64,000 nucleotides of DNA from Oscheius tipulae (Eukaryota; Nematoda; Chromadorea; Rhabditida; Rhabditidae): NCBI GenBank assembly GCA_037178975.1, contig JASJZH010000003.1:682001-746000 (forward strand). The letters are read 5' to 3'. The position numbers and the translations under genes are program-made. Numbering within the stretch: position 1 is the stretch's first letter; each line of letters begins with the position of its first letter. Below, piece by piece: positions 24,944-37,107 of this stretch. The notes beneath the pieces are model-generated. The model saw nothing but the letters and a program-made list of their open reading frames with translations. It searched no databases and was not told the DNA's origin.

Positions 24944-25100
24944 GAGACTGACACTCATATTCAAGTTTCAGAAATCGCTAAAGACGGAGCATACACCTTC
25001 GACGAGACTGACGACTTTGAAGAAGACGAGGCTCGAGCCGCTGCCCAACGACACGGTAGAAACCTCCAGTTCCCAAGTACGAAGAGGCCGATGATAGTTA
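24944..25100 (+). pseudogene. Duplicated terminal exon of the zinc-finger gene
   Basis: This segment is clearly homologous to 20652-20790, including the upstream TTCAAGTTTCAG acceptor and coding for TFDETDDFEEDEARAAAQ against TFNETDDFEEDEVRAAAQ. Homology ends near codon 45 of the exon and the frame then runs into unrelated sequence. No upstream zinc-finger exons are present, so it is an isolated gene fragment about 4 kb from its source. Confidence 0.85.
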
Positions 25101-25139
25101 AATGGAATTTTTGCAGTAGAAAGGGTTCTTTTGAAATCT

Positions 25140-25900
25140 TCATTCCCTAATATCTTTGAACATGACTTTTACACCCTTGGCTTCATCTTGGATCTTTGCA
25201 AACCATTCGTGTTCCTCGGGCTCGTAGATGCATTGATATCCTAACTTTTGAAGAACTGTCTGATTGGCGAAAGACATTGCATCTGAAGTGATTGCTTCTA
25301 TACCGTCTGCCTGAAAATGGCTGTTTCTGTCTCTCTGTCTCTTTGTTTCGGAACTCACCCTCAATCTGACTTCATCGAACGACTCTGTCACCATCTTCTT
25401 CGCAATTCCTTTCTTCTGATGGCCTGGCAGAACAAAGACCACTTCCTGGTGAACTATTTTGTTGATTTTGGGGTCAATGAGTGACCAGAACTGTTCAGAA
25501 CACTTTCCAAACAGGCCACACAGTTTCTGGACACAGCCAGGAAGAGGGAAGGCTTCTAAATTGAATGGTTCCCAGTCCAGTTTGCTGTCTCTATGAGCCA
25601 GAGAGACAGCATTCAGGGCAACAATCTGTCCAGTGGACTTCTCGACCACTTTGAGAGAATAGGGATAGTGAAGGCATTTTCCCATGAGCCATTCCAAAAG
25701 AGTGCGGGCATCGGGAGCTGTCATTCCCATCGCCTGAAGAGGGAAAATTGGAGGGTAAAAAGTACCAATTGGAAAAAATAGTGACTCACCACGGCGTGAG
25801 GCTCGATTTTGATAAATTCTGTAATTCCTAGATAGACAAAATCATCGTAGTCTTCCTTTGTAGCCGGAAGGAAGTCGTATTCGGTCAGCAGTTGAGCCAT
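25140..25900 (-). CDS. GNAT-family N-acetyltransferase
   Basis: Predicted 218-residue acetyl-CoA-dependent acetyltransferase. Exons 25900-25790, 25733-25359 and 25310-25140; the second intron is 48 nt, a multiple of three that reads through, but has good GTGAGT/TTTTCAG ends. Motif A is VVFVLPGHQKKGIAKKMV, with the Q/H-x-x-G-x-A pyrophosphate-binding loop after a beta strand. Motif B ends NQTVLQKLGYQCIYE. This resembles arylalkylamine N-acetyltransferase-like GNATs of invertebrates, for which amines are the usual substrates; the substrate here is inferred only. It is transcribed from the strand opposite the adjoining zinc-finger fragment. No targeting signal is evident. Confidence 0.82.
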
Positions 25901-28566
25901 TTATGCCGGGGGACTAATGTGCTTGAGCAGGTTGAAAAAGGGGAAGGATATTAATCATCGTGGAGAGCGCCGGCCCATAATAAAAAGTGACTGGGCCCTC
26001 TCTCGATGGGCACACGTGCTGTTGACGGATTTTTCTATTAGCAGCAAGTGGTCATGGACACGTGAGAGAAGGGGGAGAGAGATTTCCCTCTGCACTGAAT
26101 ATATTTATAAGTTTTGATGAGGGATCGATGTACTGACACTGGGAGAGAAACAGAAAAACAGAGAGACAGAGAGACATGGATACAGAGAGGCAAAGAGACA
26201 GAGAGAGTTTCCCTCGTTTCTGCCTTTCCCCAAGAAAACTTTTTGTTATTTTCGCACATTTGATCTTCACGACAGTGCGATAAATTTTGTCAATTGCGAT
26301 CCGTCAACCGTATAATCTTCTTCGGCTAAAATATTTGATTGCTATCTGGAAAATATGGTCATGGTCTGAGAATCAGAGATCATCTTCCGTCTGGAAAGCG
26401 TGCTATTCATATACTTGAATAGAAGAACATTCCATTGTTTGCTTATTCAAAGCTCCGTCATTTATCGACTGTCATTGTTCTTCGTGGCTCCGTGTGGAAC
26501 TTTTTGGAATTGCGGACGCTGGGCGACAGTGAAATGACAGATTAGGGAAGTGACAGAATTACAGAGAGACAAAAATAGAAGGGCAGAACACTCCCCAGTT
26601 CCTAAGTGACAGGGAAGGGAGACGACATTTCAGTTGGCTGATACCATAACTGATCGGTATCTTTCCCTGAAAAAGTACAGACATTGCAGTTCCAATTGGC
26701 GTAATTGAAGCGTCAGCGGCGACAACAACTTTTTTTTAGAGGCTTCTCCGATCTGATCCCTAAAACCAGCTGACTTATTCTGCGTCATATAGTCTCTTAT
26801 CGGCAGACGATCGAACCGAGGAGTAAACCCCGTGTTCACTGGGTCGAAAACTGTTAAAATCGTGTTTCTTGGGCAGAGCTTACACACATATTGGATTAGG
26901 GATTTGCGCCATTTGGATGACGTGCGAGGACTTGATTTTTGAAGCATTGGTGATCAGAACACAGGAATAGGAAGATCAGAAGAATTCACTGTCACTGTAA
27001 CTCACTTTCAAAGCACCCTTTAGACTGGACGCCCTCATAGCACTCGTTAATTGGCTGCTTTCCATGTTGATCGAACAAGTGACTATCCTGTTCAATCAAT
27101 CCCTCCGCGAAATAGAAAGTCTGCCCGTGAGACAATTGCAATTGGATATTATCAGAGGCAAAAAAGTGGTCAGGCTGGACGGGGACTAGGACTATACAGG
27201 CTCATAAACAGTCCCATTGTCAACGTTTGTCAGACGATTTGACGCGGCTCCTTCTAGCTATGAAAAATGGCTTGGCAGCCTCTGTTCTATACTTTTTTAA
27301 ACAGTTAGTCGGTGCTGGATCTCATTCTGACTAATAAAAACCACACTTCCTTTTCTCTGCGCTTCACAACGGGGGTCTGAACCAGAAAAACTTGTCCAAT
27401 TGAGATTGGCAGTAATGCCAAGCTGGTAGTTTATGGCTCACTGTCTCTCTGTCTCTATGTCCCTCTGTTCCTCTGTCTCTCTCTTTCCGTCCACTGATAC
27501 TTTTGGCATATGATCTGCAATTAATCACAGACCAACTAGCCTAGCCCGATCTCAATCTCGGCTTCTTTCTCCCAAATTGTCTGCTAGTCAATCGACCGTG
27601 ACTCGTATATAAGATAACCGTTGCTCAAACTGAAACCTTCTCTGTCTACTTTAGTCCCCCTGTCCTCTTCTTACTGCCCTTTAAAGTTCCGGAAGCTTAT
27701 CCGAATCTGCCATCTGGCGGCCGCTAGAAAAACTGTTTATCTCCTCCTTTCTTCTTTTAAAAAGCTGAGAGAGAAAGTGCGACGGTCTATAAAAGTAGAC
27801 AGCCAGGTTCAAGTTCTCTTTCACTTGAAAATTACATGCCAGTCGACTGAACTCTTTCTCATGGTTTCCTTTTATAGTTTCTACTACACAGTTCTAATTC
27901 ATTTGGACATAAAACTGACAAGCTCTGCTCTTCCAGTCCAGCTACCATGACAGGGGCAACGCTCTCCCAGAGACGCATCTCCCAAACTGACTCGATCTAA
28001 TTGACTTGCCAACAGTTATCACTAATTGCTGTCATAAACTAACTGTGACCAATTGACAATAAGGGCTTCAGTCAGCCACGGACGGGAACACAACGAGATC
28101 GAGTGACCACATTTTGACAGGAAACGGATTGACAGGTGACCCTGTCTTGGCAGTAAATCTTCACTATCTAAAAGTTTCTGTGACGAGTTCTGTTTGGATA
28201 ATTGTTAATTGCCACTGGAAATCTTTTGTTACTACAAAGCGGCGCAGCCGCCAATTCAAACTGTAAGCAAAAGGACGGCGATGGCGTCAGAGGCCACTCG
28301 TGCACGGTGTACAGCTCGGACATGTTGGAGACAAAGGATGACTTCCTATTCTTACAGATATCTAGCGTACCATAAGATGCTCTTTTTCTGTCTCTTCCCT
28401 AGTCAATGCCATGCTTGTCCTTTTCCAGTTCACCCATTCCCTTCACGGTCAAATTGACTTGGTGTGTGAGAGAAAGACCTGATGTTACAGAGCGCGCAAT
28501 AGCCCGTGGGCTGTGAGAGAGATTGAGAGGGAGGCGACGAGTTCTTTGACCAGATTCGACACAAAG
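25901..28566. other. Gene-poor stretch of about 2.7 kb
   Basis: AGAGACAG tracts occur at 26160-26215 and CTGTCTCT tracts at 27440-27485. ORFs here are short and without recognisable domains or splice structure. A 31 bp GC-rich element at 28229-28259 recurs at 42101-42132. I see no supported gene. Confidence 0.5.
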
Positions 28567-31500
28567 ATGCATCGGTGGCTGCTGCAGGTAGCTTCCCTTC
28601 TGTTCCTGTCAATTCAAGTGACTTCGGCAGCCTCTTGTGGAACCTCAGCCATCCCTTTTTCTTTGGAGGTGAGTCAAGTGGCCAGACTGGTACTGGTTCA
28701 GATCCTTCCTGACCTCTCGACAGTTCTGGGCTGTGCTAGACCGAGGACAGGCTGCTATGGATGGGAAGCATTGACTGGAGATCCTGCCAGTAGGGATGAG
28801 CAGTTTCAGACGCGAGTCAACTGAAGTTTACTGATGAGAGAAAGGAGTTTAGGGGTCCTACTGGTCAACCTGATGGGTTCATGAGAACTGGAGATTCCAG
28901 AATCTTGCCCTTCCTTCAGCAACAGCCACAAACTTCGGTAAGTGTTCAAGAGACGGTGATTGGGTGTTCCAACAAAGCTACCGTGCCTATTTTTCACCCT
29001 CTAGACAGCAGTTCTCAGCTTTGTAATGTATTGCAAAGTTGTAGCGCATGACAAAATCTACAAGTTTGCAGCGCATGAGAGAGCCGAAAACCCACGTTTT
29101 GTACCTGTTACAACCAGGACGCGTCGTTTTCAAGCCAAAATTATCACTGCATTTTCATTGCGGCGCGTGTTTCGGGCTCAAAACTAACTTTTTCAAGGTT
29201 TTGAAGCTCTGCAAAGTTGTAGCCCTAATCAAACTGAACAACTCTGCAGAGCATAGCAACGCTGGAAAACCACTTCTTGAACCCGAAAAGAGTTATTTAG
29301 TTTTATTACTCGGCTCGGTCGCCCGTACCATCTCCTCTCAGTCTGTTCCCTATATAGTTAGGAGTGCTTTAGTCAGCTTTAGAGCTGATGGGGGGTTCTT
29401 GCGGTACCCTCAGGCCATGATCGTTGTAGAACGAGTCTAATGAAGTAGCTTCGAGAGTGGTCCAGGGATAAATACTGCGTTTTGGAGAAAACAGGGCTCA
29501 GCCTGGCTTGTTGTCAAATCAGAGGCCTTTTTTCTTGCGGTGTTTTATCTTCCAAAGGTTTGCCTCTGCTGAATCTCTGCTTACGTAACGCTGGCGCTAA
29601 TGTCCGTGAGAGAAGATTAGCTGCCACTGTCTCCTAGTTTAAACAGGGCTCTTGCGACCGGTTTCGCTTTGGAAGGTTTCTAATTTTCGGAGAGGGTCTC
29701 ACCTAACTTATGCGATTATAAATAGTGGTGGGATCTCTCTCGAAAAAAAAACTGTCCGTTCGCGCTCCTTTTAATAGCACTCGAAACTTGAATTTGATCA
29801 CTTTATACCCTTTGGCGGGAAGGTCTTAAAACGAGGAGAGGCTTGGGTAACAGATCGAAGATTGTCACCTTATCAAAAAGTTCTGTATCTTCAGGTATGC
29901 ATGACTGGGGGCTTCGGAGCCTGTCAACAGGACCAATGGGTTGGTGGGCTGTTCCGTCAGCCAGACGGAGGGTACAGTGTCTTCTCATTTCAATTCAAAA
30001 GTGTATTCAGAATTTCAATGACATGCTGTACCTACCCTCCCCTTTTTAACTCTGAAGACAGGGGAACTGCCTCTCTGCACCGAGGTGAAATCTTCATTGG
30101 GGGAGAGATGGATCAGAACACATTTGACTACGTCCAGAACGTGGCAGAGGTTCGAGGTGCTGATGGACAAGTCGACCACTATGATGTCCATGTGAGGAGG
30201 TTCAGCTGTGTCCCGCCGCAGCCTCTGCCTACGCCTGAACAGTTGACAGCAATGGCTCCACCTCCGGTTCAGCCTGTTTATCAGCCGCCGGCACCTGTGG
30301 TGAGTTCTGAGAGAGATAGAAAGACAAAGGGACAGCAAAACAGAGAGAATGAGAGATAGAGCCTCCAATCCAATCCCCTCTTTCAGCCTCAAGCAGCCTA
30401 TGGAGGAAGCAACTATTACGTGAGTCTTAAACGAGTCTTTTTGTCATTCCAAGCACTGTCAGACCGATCTCTGTCACGTCCGCTTGGCAATCTTTCCGAA
30501 AATCTGACAGTCAACAGGTGTCAGAACATCGTTTCGGCTAGTGGGGGCCCAGATGGATCCAGAGATAGGGATAGGCAAAAAGGCTGTGTTACATGCTTTC
30601 GATTTATAGGGCAAAGCAAAGCGATGCATGGGACAGAGACAGAGCGACAAAGGGACAGAGTCACAAAGAGATGGTGACAGATTCTTCCACCTAACCTGTA
30701 CAAATCCACCCGGTTTTTTTTCCGAGATCAAAAGTTCACCTAGCCCTCTTTCCAATCCTCACAAACTCGAGACCGGTCGGCTTCTGACGCAACTGCAGCC
30801 TAATTGAGCTTGACCAACGGATCAAACTACTTACAGCTTTCAGTATCCCGCCGGAACTGGTGGCTATTCCCAGATGCAATGTTTTGCTACTGACTCTACA
30901 GTAAGACTACAAACTGGTGAGGTGGTTAGGATGGACGAACTGGACATGAACTCATGGATCAAGAGTCCCAATTGGAATAATGGAGTCAAGATTAATGTTC
31001 CACTGAGTGGATGGATTCATAGGGAGCCGGAAGAAGAGGCGGAGTTTTTGGTGTGAGTAGGAGACAGCGATAGTCCCATCATCTTTTAGGATCCGCACCG
31101 AGTCAGGCAAGCAGCTCAAGATCACCCATGACCACTACATCCACCGGGCCGACTGTAATCTGAACGGGTCTACCCCCTCAACCAAGCAGATCATTGCCGG
31201 AGAGCTGACTGTCGGAGACTGTCTCATGGAAGAGACCGAGGGGACAGAGAGTCTCTCAGTCATTCCTATCGTCTCCATTGACACGATCATGGAAAAGGGC
31301 ATCTATGCCCCTTTGTCTGACAAGGGAAACGTAGGATTCAGACAGAAACTTGACCATTAGTCTTTCAGCTCATGGTCGACGGAATCGCTGTTTCTTGTCA
31401 CTCCCAGTACGAAGACAACACTCTCATCCAGACCTTCCTCTCGGTACTCTTGACTCTCTCTGCTTATGGTATAGTTATTTTTCAGAAAATTATCACTTGC

Positions 31501-31602
31501 AAGGATGACGACCGTTCTGTTCGTTGCAATTTTGAGAAGTCATACGTCGAGCTTCTAATCCAGATGATGAGACTTGTGGTGCCAACCAGTGGATTCTTTT
31601 AG
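28567..31602 (+). CDS. wrt: Warthog-type hedgehog-related protein (Wart domain plus Hint domain)
   Basis: Secreted nematode hedgehog-related protein; the Hint domain self-cleaves and the N-terminal Wart domain is the presumed signal. Exons: 28567-28668, 28702-28937, 29895-30299, 30387-30419, 30844-31052, 31090-31330, 31369-31602. A signal peptide (LLQVASLLFLSIQVTSA) precedes CGTSAIPFSLE, and VLGCARP, GCYGW, DQWVGGLF, SEDRGTA and VRRFSC follow as in Wart domains. A proline-rich linker leads to CFATDSTV, the Hint start with its catalytic Cys, then ITHDHYIHRADC and VDGIAVSCHS. The first intron would be only 33 nt. Exon 2 has a frame break near 28815: the Wart reading ends in TGA while the continuation (FTDERKEFRGPTGQPDGFM) lies one frame away. 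The 957 bp third intron holds repeat copy B. Confidence 0.85.
29010..29850. repeat. Dispersed repeat element, copy B (intronic)
   Basis: Matches copy A at 14568-15465 over about 0.8 kb in the same orientation, with the highest identity over 29570-29800. It lies inside an intron of the warthog gene. The direct-repeat arm is present only once here (29462-29507). Confidence 0.75.
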
Positions 31603-32762
31603 ATCTACCCATATTACTTTGTGAAAAATTGACGGGCTTTAAGCGAGAGTTACCGTATACATTGTTTCAAAAACAGTCTTTCAACTATTGTATATTTAAC
31701 CTATTTATTATTGACGAACATGAACTGTATTTATTGGTAGCTCATGAGAGACAGGGAGACAGAGAGCCAGAATTTTTGGATATGGTGTACGTGACCCGGG
31801 AACGCCTGGTTTTCAGAACACTCGGCAAGGGAGACGCCGTTTACTCTCATTTCCTATCGTTTTCAATTCTTTCTCTCGTTTTACAAATGTTGTAATTTTC
31901 AGATTCATAAATGGTCTTTAATTTGGTTTTCTACACTTTTCCATGGAAAGAGGTAGTGAAGCCCTTCAAGCTATTCATTTCTCTCAAACTATATTAGAGT
32001 CCAGACACTTCCAGGCGGATACCGGAGGAATGTTCTGGGGGGGGGTTTAGGTTTAAGTCTTGTATTGTTCAGGGATGCTCGTGACAATGAAAGACACTTC
32101 CGGATCAAAGTAAAACTAACTCGGGAATGGACCACGGCTCTGATGCGGTTCTGATGAAAAAGATACTGAAAGTATCTCTTACTATCTCTTTACAGCGCCT
32201 CGTCTTCTTGAACGGATCACGGTTCTGATGCAATTAAGGTCCGTCTGACTTGTATTGGAAGACGCATCGCAGTCCCGTCGATCGTAGTATTTACTGAAGA
32301 AGAACGTCATCTGCATGACAATCCCCTTTTCTAAATATCAGTCGGCTTCGCCGCCTTGTCGGCGATTTTATTGAGCAAAGAATGAAAAGTCTCCAAGGAG
32401 CAAAAGCAATAACTTTCTTTTACAATTGCAGCAATCAAAACTAAGTTCAAAAGATCCGAAAAGTTCAGTCGCTTACACTATTGGCGGAGCGACTCACTGT
32501 CAGTGCTAATTTTGTAACTTGAACTGTCCTGAATTGTCTTGTCAACTCTAATACTTAACAGAAAAGTCCACAAACATTGTCAAGTGTTATCCCAGATTAG
32601 AGTTGACTTGTGTCGCAGACGGACGCCTCTTGTAAATTGTAAAGGTAGGATATCTACCTCGGTCAATTTAGAGTGGACTACCTCCCAACATCTACTAGAG
32701 GGCAAGAACATCTCTTTCCTCTTGTCGTAGACTGGACAACCGACTAGCAGTATTCGTCTATC
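31603..32762. other. Intergenic stretch
   Basis: About 1.2 kb between the warthog gene and the LINE remnant. The segment 32577-32650 (GTCAAGTGTTATC ... GATTAGAGTTGAC) recurs at 52905-52977 within an intron, probably another mobile-element fragment. No gene is seen. Confidence 0.45.
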
Positions 32763-33675
32763 ATGCTGAGCCTCCGGATAGGGACCCTAAATTGCCAAGC
32801 TCTACGGACAGATGCTCGTTTGGCCGAACTCGATACAGACTTGATACCATACATTGTCTATTCCACTCAGGATACGTCAATTTCTTGGTCAACAAACGAG
32901 GAACAAGCTGCTCAACCTTCCGCGTCATCATAAGTCGCGTAGCAATACTCGATGTCCAAACTCCTGCCGGAACAGTAAGAATAGTCCAAGCCTATGGCCC
33001 CACGTCGACCAGCTCCGATGAAGATTACGAAAACTTCTTGGCAAGCGTCAACGAAAGTTTGAATTATCGACAAGTACGTCGTGTTCGGCTTCCGGGGAAA
33101 GTCGGTTTTTCAATCAATTCAACTGACCACCCTTGTACTCGAAAAGCTGGTAATACAAAACAAGAGAGCATGTTCTGAAAAAGGTTCAGAGGACAAAACA
33201 GCTACTCGATAGAGCCCTATTCCAATACGCCACCGAAGACCAACTTCAACAGCTGAATATGAGCACGTACGATACGATGAAAGAATGCTTCTCAATTCCG
33301 CTGAAATCGCCTCCGTACCTGTCCCAAAGCCCACTACTATCTCTCAAGGGACACAAGCTCTATTCCGTAGGAGACACGAACTACAACATCGACCTGGGAC
33401 TAGAAGTAATCGCGTGGAATTCAGTCTAGTCAATATGATATTTCGTAAATCAAAAAGTGGACATGGGCAAACAAAATAGCTAATTGGAGCGACGACAGAT
33501 GGACGAAACGAATAGTCGAATGGAGACCGTGGAGATATAGAAGAATGACAGGTCGACCGAAGACGAGATGGAAAGATGATTTCGCAGTGCAAATGGGCGA
33601 GACATGGACGAGAACAGCGAGGACGGAACCTGATCAATGGAGAGCAAGCATGACACAACATATAGAAAATATATG
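32763..33675 (+). mobile_element. Non-LTR retrotransposon remnant, internally deleted
   Basis: The 5' part encodes an endonuclease-like start (LRIGTLNCQALRTDARLAE), followed in other frames by VRIVQAYGPTSTSSDEDYE as in exo-endonuclease domains of LINEs. The 3' part encodes the typical RTE/BovB-like tail (WSDDRWTKRIVEWRPW ... TGRPKTRWKDDF) and stops at about 33675, just before an AATAAA. At most 300 bp separate the two, so essentially the whole reverse transcriptase is missing, and stops and frameshifts interrupt the rest. It is a dead copy. Confidence 0.8.
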
Positions 33676-33968
33676 ATTATTGTGAATAAATCAAAATCTC
33701 CCACTTTGTAATATGAGTAATCATCCCCCTTTATAAGACCCCACCAGTAGAACTAGCTCTCTTATTTTCATCCGTCTGTCTATCGATCGTCTTCCATCCA
33801 GTAAACCTATTGTCTATTGTAAGCGCAAGAAGAAGGCGGCAGAAATAAATGATTGGAGCCAGAGAATTGTAAGGTATGGCTGTGGGAGTAAGGTAAAGCG
33901 AACTGATAACGGAACAACAGTAGGCCGATAAGATGCTCTCTGTCACTGTCCTATATAATTTATCGAGA

Positions 33969-34925
33969 TCAGGGGAACAGTCTTTGCACTGGGTACGTTG
34001 GATCATGAACAAAGCACCAGGGACAGGCTCTCTGTGCCGGAGTCCTGTACTCATCCCAGGGACGAGTGAACTGTTCTCGGTACCAGTCCTTCGGCTTGTA
34101 GTATCCTCTGTAGAAGAGTGGCACCGGGTTGTTACCCGGCTTCAAATACTCTCCTCTCCCGCGAGGAGCAGTGCCAGGCCCGACAAGAGTACGGGAAGCA
34201 GTGGGACCGACGTTTATACCAAAGTTGGTCACTTTGACTCTGGAATTGTTGATGAGAGACAGAGAGACAGTCATGGACCCACTTGACAGTATCGTCGGCG
34301 GCCGAGACTCGTGTACCAATGTCAACTCCCGCTCCCTGTCTGTCCCATTCGACCAGGCCACCCCTACAACTTATTTCCTTTGGTTTTCAATTGATTTACG
34401 TGTTTGCCTTGAAAAGCTTGAAAGCTCGCCCTCTGTTCCCAAATTCCACTACACCATCGTTTTCGGTCACGTCGACTACGGCGCCGACACTGTGGCCGAC
34501 CTGAAAAAGACTGTGAAGAGAGAGACATAGAGACAGAAAGATAGTTATGCAGAAAGACAGGGAGACAGAGTCTCCTACCTCTGTTTGTTCTTCAATCAAA
34601 GGAATGTTGTACTTTCTCAATAGTTTCAAGTCCACTCCATTCGTGTAGCCATAAGCAGCTCCATAGCGGTCAGACAATCCAATCTGTTCTCTCTTCAGAA
34701 TCTCTCCTCTCGGTCCAAAACAGAGGTACTCTCTGATTCCTGTGTAGCAAGTGATTAGTGATCTAAAAAAAGGACAGTCGCTAATGAACAGAGATACAGA
34801 GAGACCCACCTCAAACTGACAGGAAAGTCAATGCCTTCCTCTGTAGCTAAGGAAGCCTGACGGCGAACACGGGTTGCGCCATAAGTTGCTGATAGTACGA
34901 GAGAAAGCCAGATCAGCTGTCGCAT
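33969..34925 (-). CDS. Secreted protein of unknown function
   Basis: Predicted 250-residue protein. Exons from 5': 34925-34810, 34762-34579, 34500-34400, 34363-34283, 34239-33969, in phase. It opens with a signal peptide (MRQLIWLSLVLSATYGA) followed by a dibasic VRRQ. The body has TCYTGIREYLCFGPRG, VGAVVDVTENDGVVEFGN and LVEWDRQGAGVDIG segments, and the C-terminus is rich in P, Y, R and W (NPVPLFYRGYYKPKDWY ... CPWCFVHDPTYP). I do not recognise a domain. A secreted or cuticle-associated role is possible but not shown. It is the first of three minus-strand genes spread over about 4 kb. Confidence 0.7.
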
Positions 34926-35186
34926 TTTGGTTGGGAGAAATGGCTAGTCGCGGCAGTGTTTTGGAACGGGTTGAAAAGCTGGCATGGAGTGCGCGAAAAA
35001 CACAGGACAGAGAGAGAGAGAGATAGTAACAGTGATTGTACTCTCAGTAACAAGTAACACTTTATTCACCACCAACATCTCCAGATCTTTCTCTCCCAAT
35101 ATGGGTTACTGTACTTCTCGCTCCAGAACCATTTCTTACCGTCCGAACCTAAAACAAAACTTTCACCGAATCGTCTCAAAACCATC

Positions 35187-35988
35187 CTACCGCAACCTTT
35201 CGGCATCATGCATATGGTGTAAGAGGTCTTGAAGCATTCGGATTCTCTTGTCCCTTGGAATATGGGAATGGCGTTCGACCATCTTATTCTCCGAGATAAC
35301 TGACTGGTCTGTTGTCTCAGTGGATCGAGCCTCAGGTAAGAGACTGAAAACAGAAATTATTATAGGGATCTTTTTCTGATCAACTTCCGCCTCAAAGTGC
35401 AGCTCAAAAACAGACACGTTTCACGCATATCCGGCTCAATTATGGCTTCCAAGTCATGGAATGGATTCCAAAGTGGGGGGTAATTGTTAGCTGTCAAGAA
35501 CAGACTCCCACAGTGCTAAAGGCGCAAAGGTTCGCATTGGAGAGAAGGACTGGGTAAGTCAGTGGCTTCTAATTGAGGGTATAGTACCGATCTGGACAGT
35601 TTGAAACTGGGCGTTATATCAGAACAGGTCAGTAGTTCAAATCTAGTGCTTTCAAATCTTCAAGTGTGAAATTCAAGAGGCTAGAGTGACAAGGGTTTCA
35701 CTCTGAACTAGACTGAAAGGCAGTCAGAGAATAGTGAGAGACAGTGGTCAAAACGTGGATCCAAAACCTCCAATCTCTCGTCCATTCCAACTCGCTTGAT
35801 CTTTGAAACCGCTGCCAAATGGGTCCGTTACCGTGGAAAAAAGAGCCGGGAGTGGAGCCATAGTGAGCAAGGATAGTTCTGAACCACTACAGTAAGACCA
35901 GTCTCAACGGGTTTAGAAAACCTGAAGTCAAAACAAACCTTAGCAAAGAGAAGGCGAGAAAGCAGACAGCCACACTCCTGCTCGTCAT
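35187..35988 (-). CDS. Short secreted peptide precursor (candidate)
   Basis: Two exons (35988-35939 and 35343-35187) give a 68-residue product in frame. It starts with a clear signal peptide (TSRSVAVCFLAFSLLSLLPE) and ends with a dibasic site RDKR followed by the basic amphipathic segment IRMLQDLLHHMHDAERLR. This is the layout of a neuropeptide-like precursor with one C-terminal peptide, but I recognise no known peptide. The 595 bp intron carries no other feature. The model rests on splice signals and frame only. Confidence 0.5.
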
Positions 35989-37107
35989 CGTGGTGATAAT
36001 AGTGACAAAGTAGGGAAGTCGGGGCCTGAGAAAAAGCCACTCCGCCTCTTCTTTAAATGTTCCAAACAGGCGGAAACACGGGGCTTTTCAAATCGCCACG
36101 CAGAAGAGTGAATTAGTCGAGTGTGAAGAGTAAGAGACTACAAAAAATAGAATGAAGAACCCCGCAAAGAATGTGTTCAGAAGTAACAAATAGTGGGGAT
36201 GATGTAGGAGACAGGGAACTGGACAGAGACAGAGATAGAGAGCCCTAGTCTGAATAGCCCTGAGACCAGACTGATTGCTCTCAAGTCATAAATGGATGGG
36301 TTCAGGCCGCTTAAGAGCTTTGGACTCGTGTCAAAACAACAGAAAAAGGCGTCTTACCTACCTCGAAAAACAATAAGGACACCATTTATTTTGATTACCG
36401 ACAAGGAGTTGAACAGGCAAACGCTAACCACAACAATTTGATGACGGAAACAGATGCAGGATAAGGGCTATTTCTGTCTTTGAAATGACAGAAACGGTAT
36501 TAAACTCTGGTTTCTTCAAGGGTACTGAACCTATAGTAGATAAATGACTTGCCACAGACGCATAATTTTTAACATGTTCGTGTCAGGAATTTTCTCGTGG
36601 CCAACAACAGAAGATCATTCTGGGGTATAAGAGGATCGCACTGATGAAAATTCCCGAAGAGCTCTTGGAATAGCATAAACATGGCTCAGCGAAATGTGGT
36701 ACCTGGAAAAAGGAGCAAAAACCGCCTCAGCCGATGGGACATTATTTTGCCTTTGTCTTTCTGTTTCTGTTTTTCTGTCTCTCTGTCACTATATCTCTCT
36801 ATCTTTCTGTCTCCCTGTTTCCCTGTCTCTTACACTCCAATGACCACACATTAGTCTAGGCTACACACCTCAGTCCTTGCTCCCTTGACCCTCCAAAACT
36901 CAAAGTGTAAACTACGATCCTTTGATCCCACGCTCCCTGCTCTTCAGTTCCGTGCGTGACAACTCTCCCGCCGCAAGAAGCTGTCCGACCTGTTGACCCA
37001 GCTCTCAGCCCGGGCTTGCGCAACTCCTAGCCCAAATAAACAGAGAAAGGAAAGAAAAATTCATAAATAGACGGCATCTACGAATTCAGTGTTGGTAAAA
37101 GTCTCAT
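35989..37107. other. Intergenic stretch
   Basis: About 1.1 kb with a CTGTCTCT tract at 36755-36830. No coding or RNA gene is supported. Confidence 0.45.

Noticed and set aside
26630-26947. A 105-codon minus ORF
   Set aside because: No recognisable domain, no splice continuation and no neighbouring support; it looks like chance.
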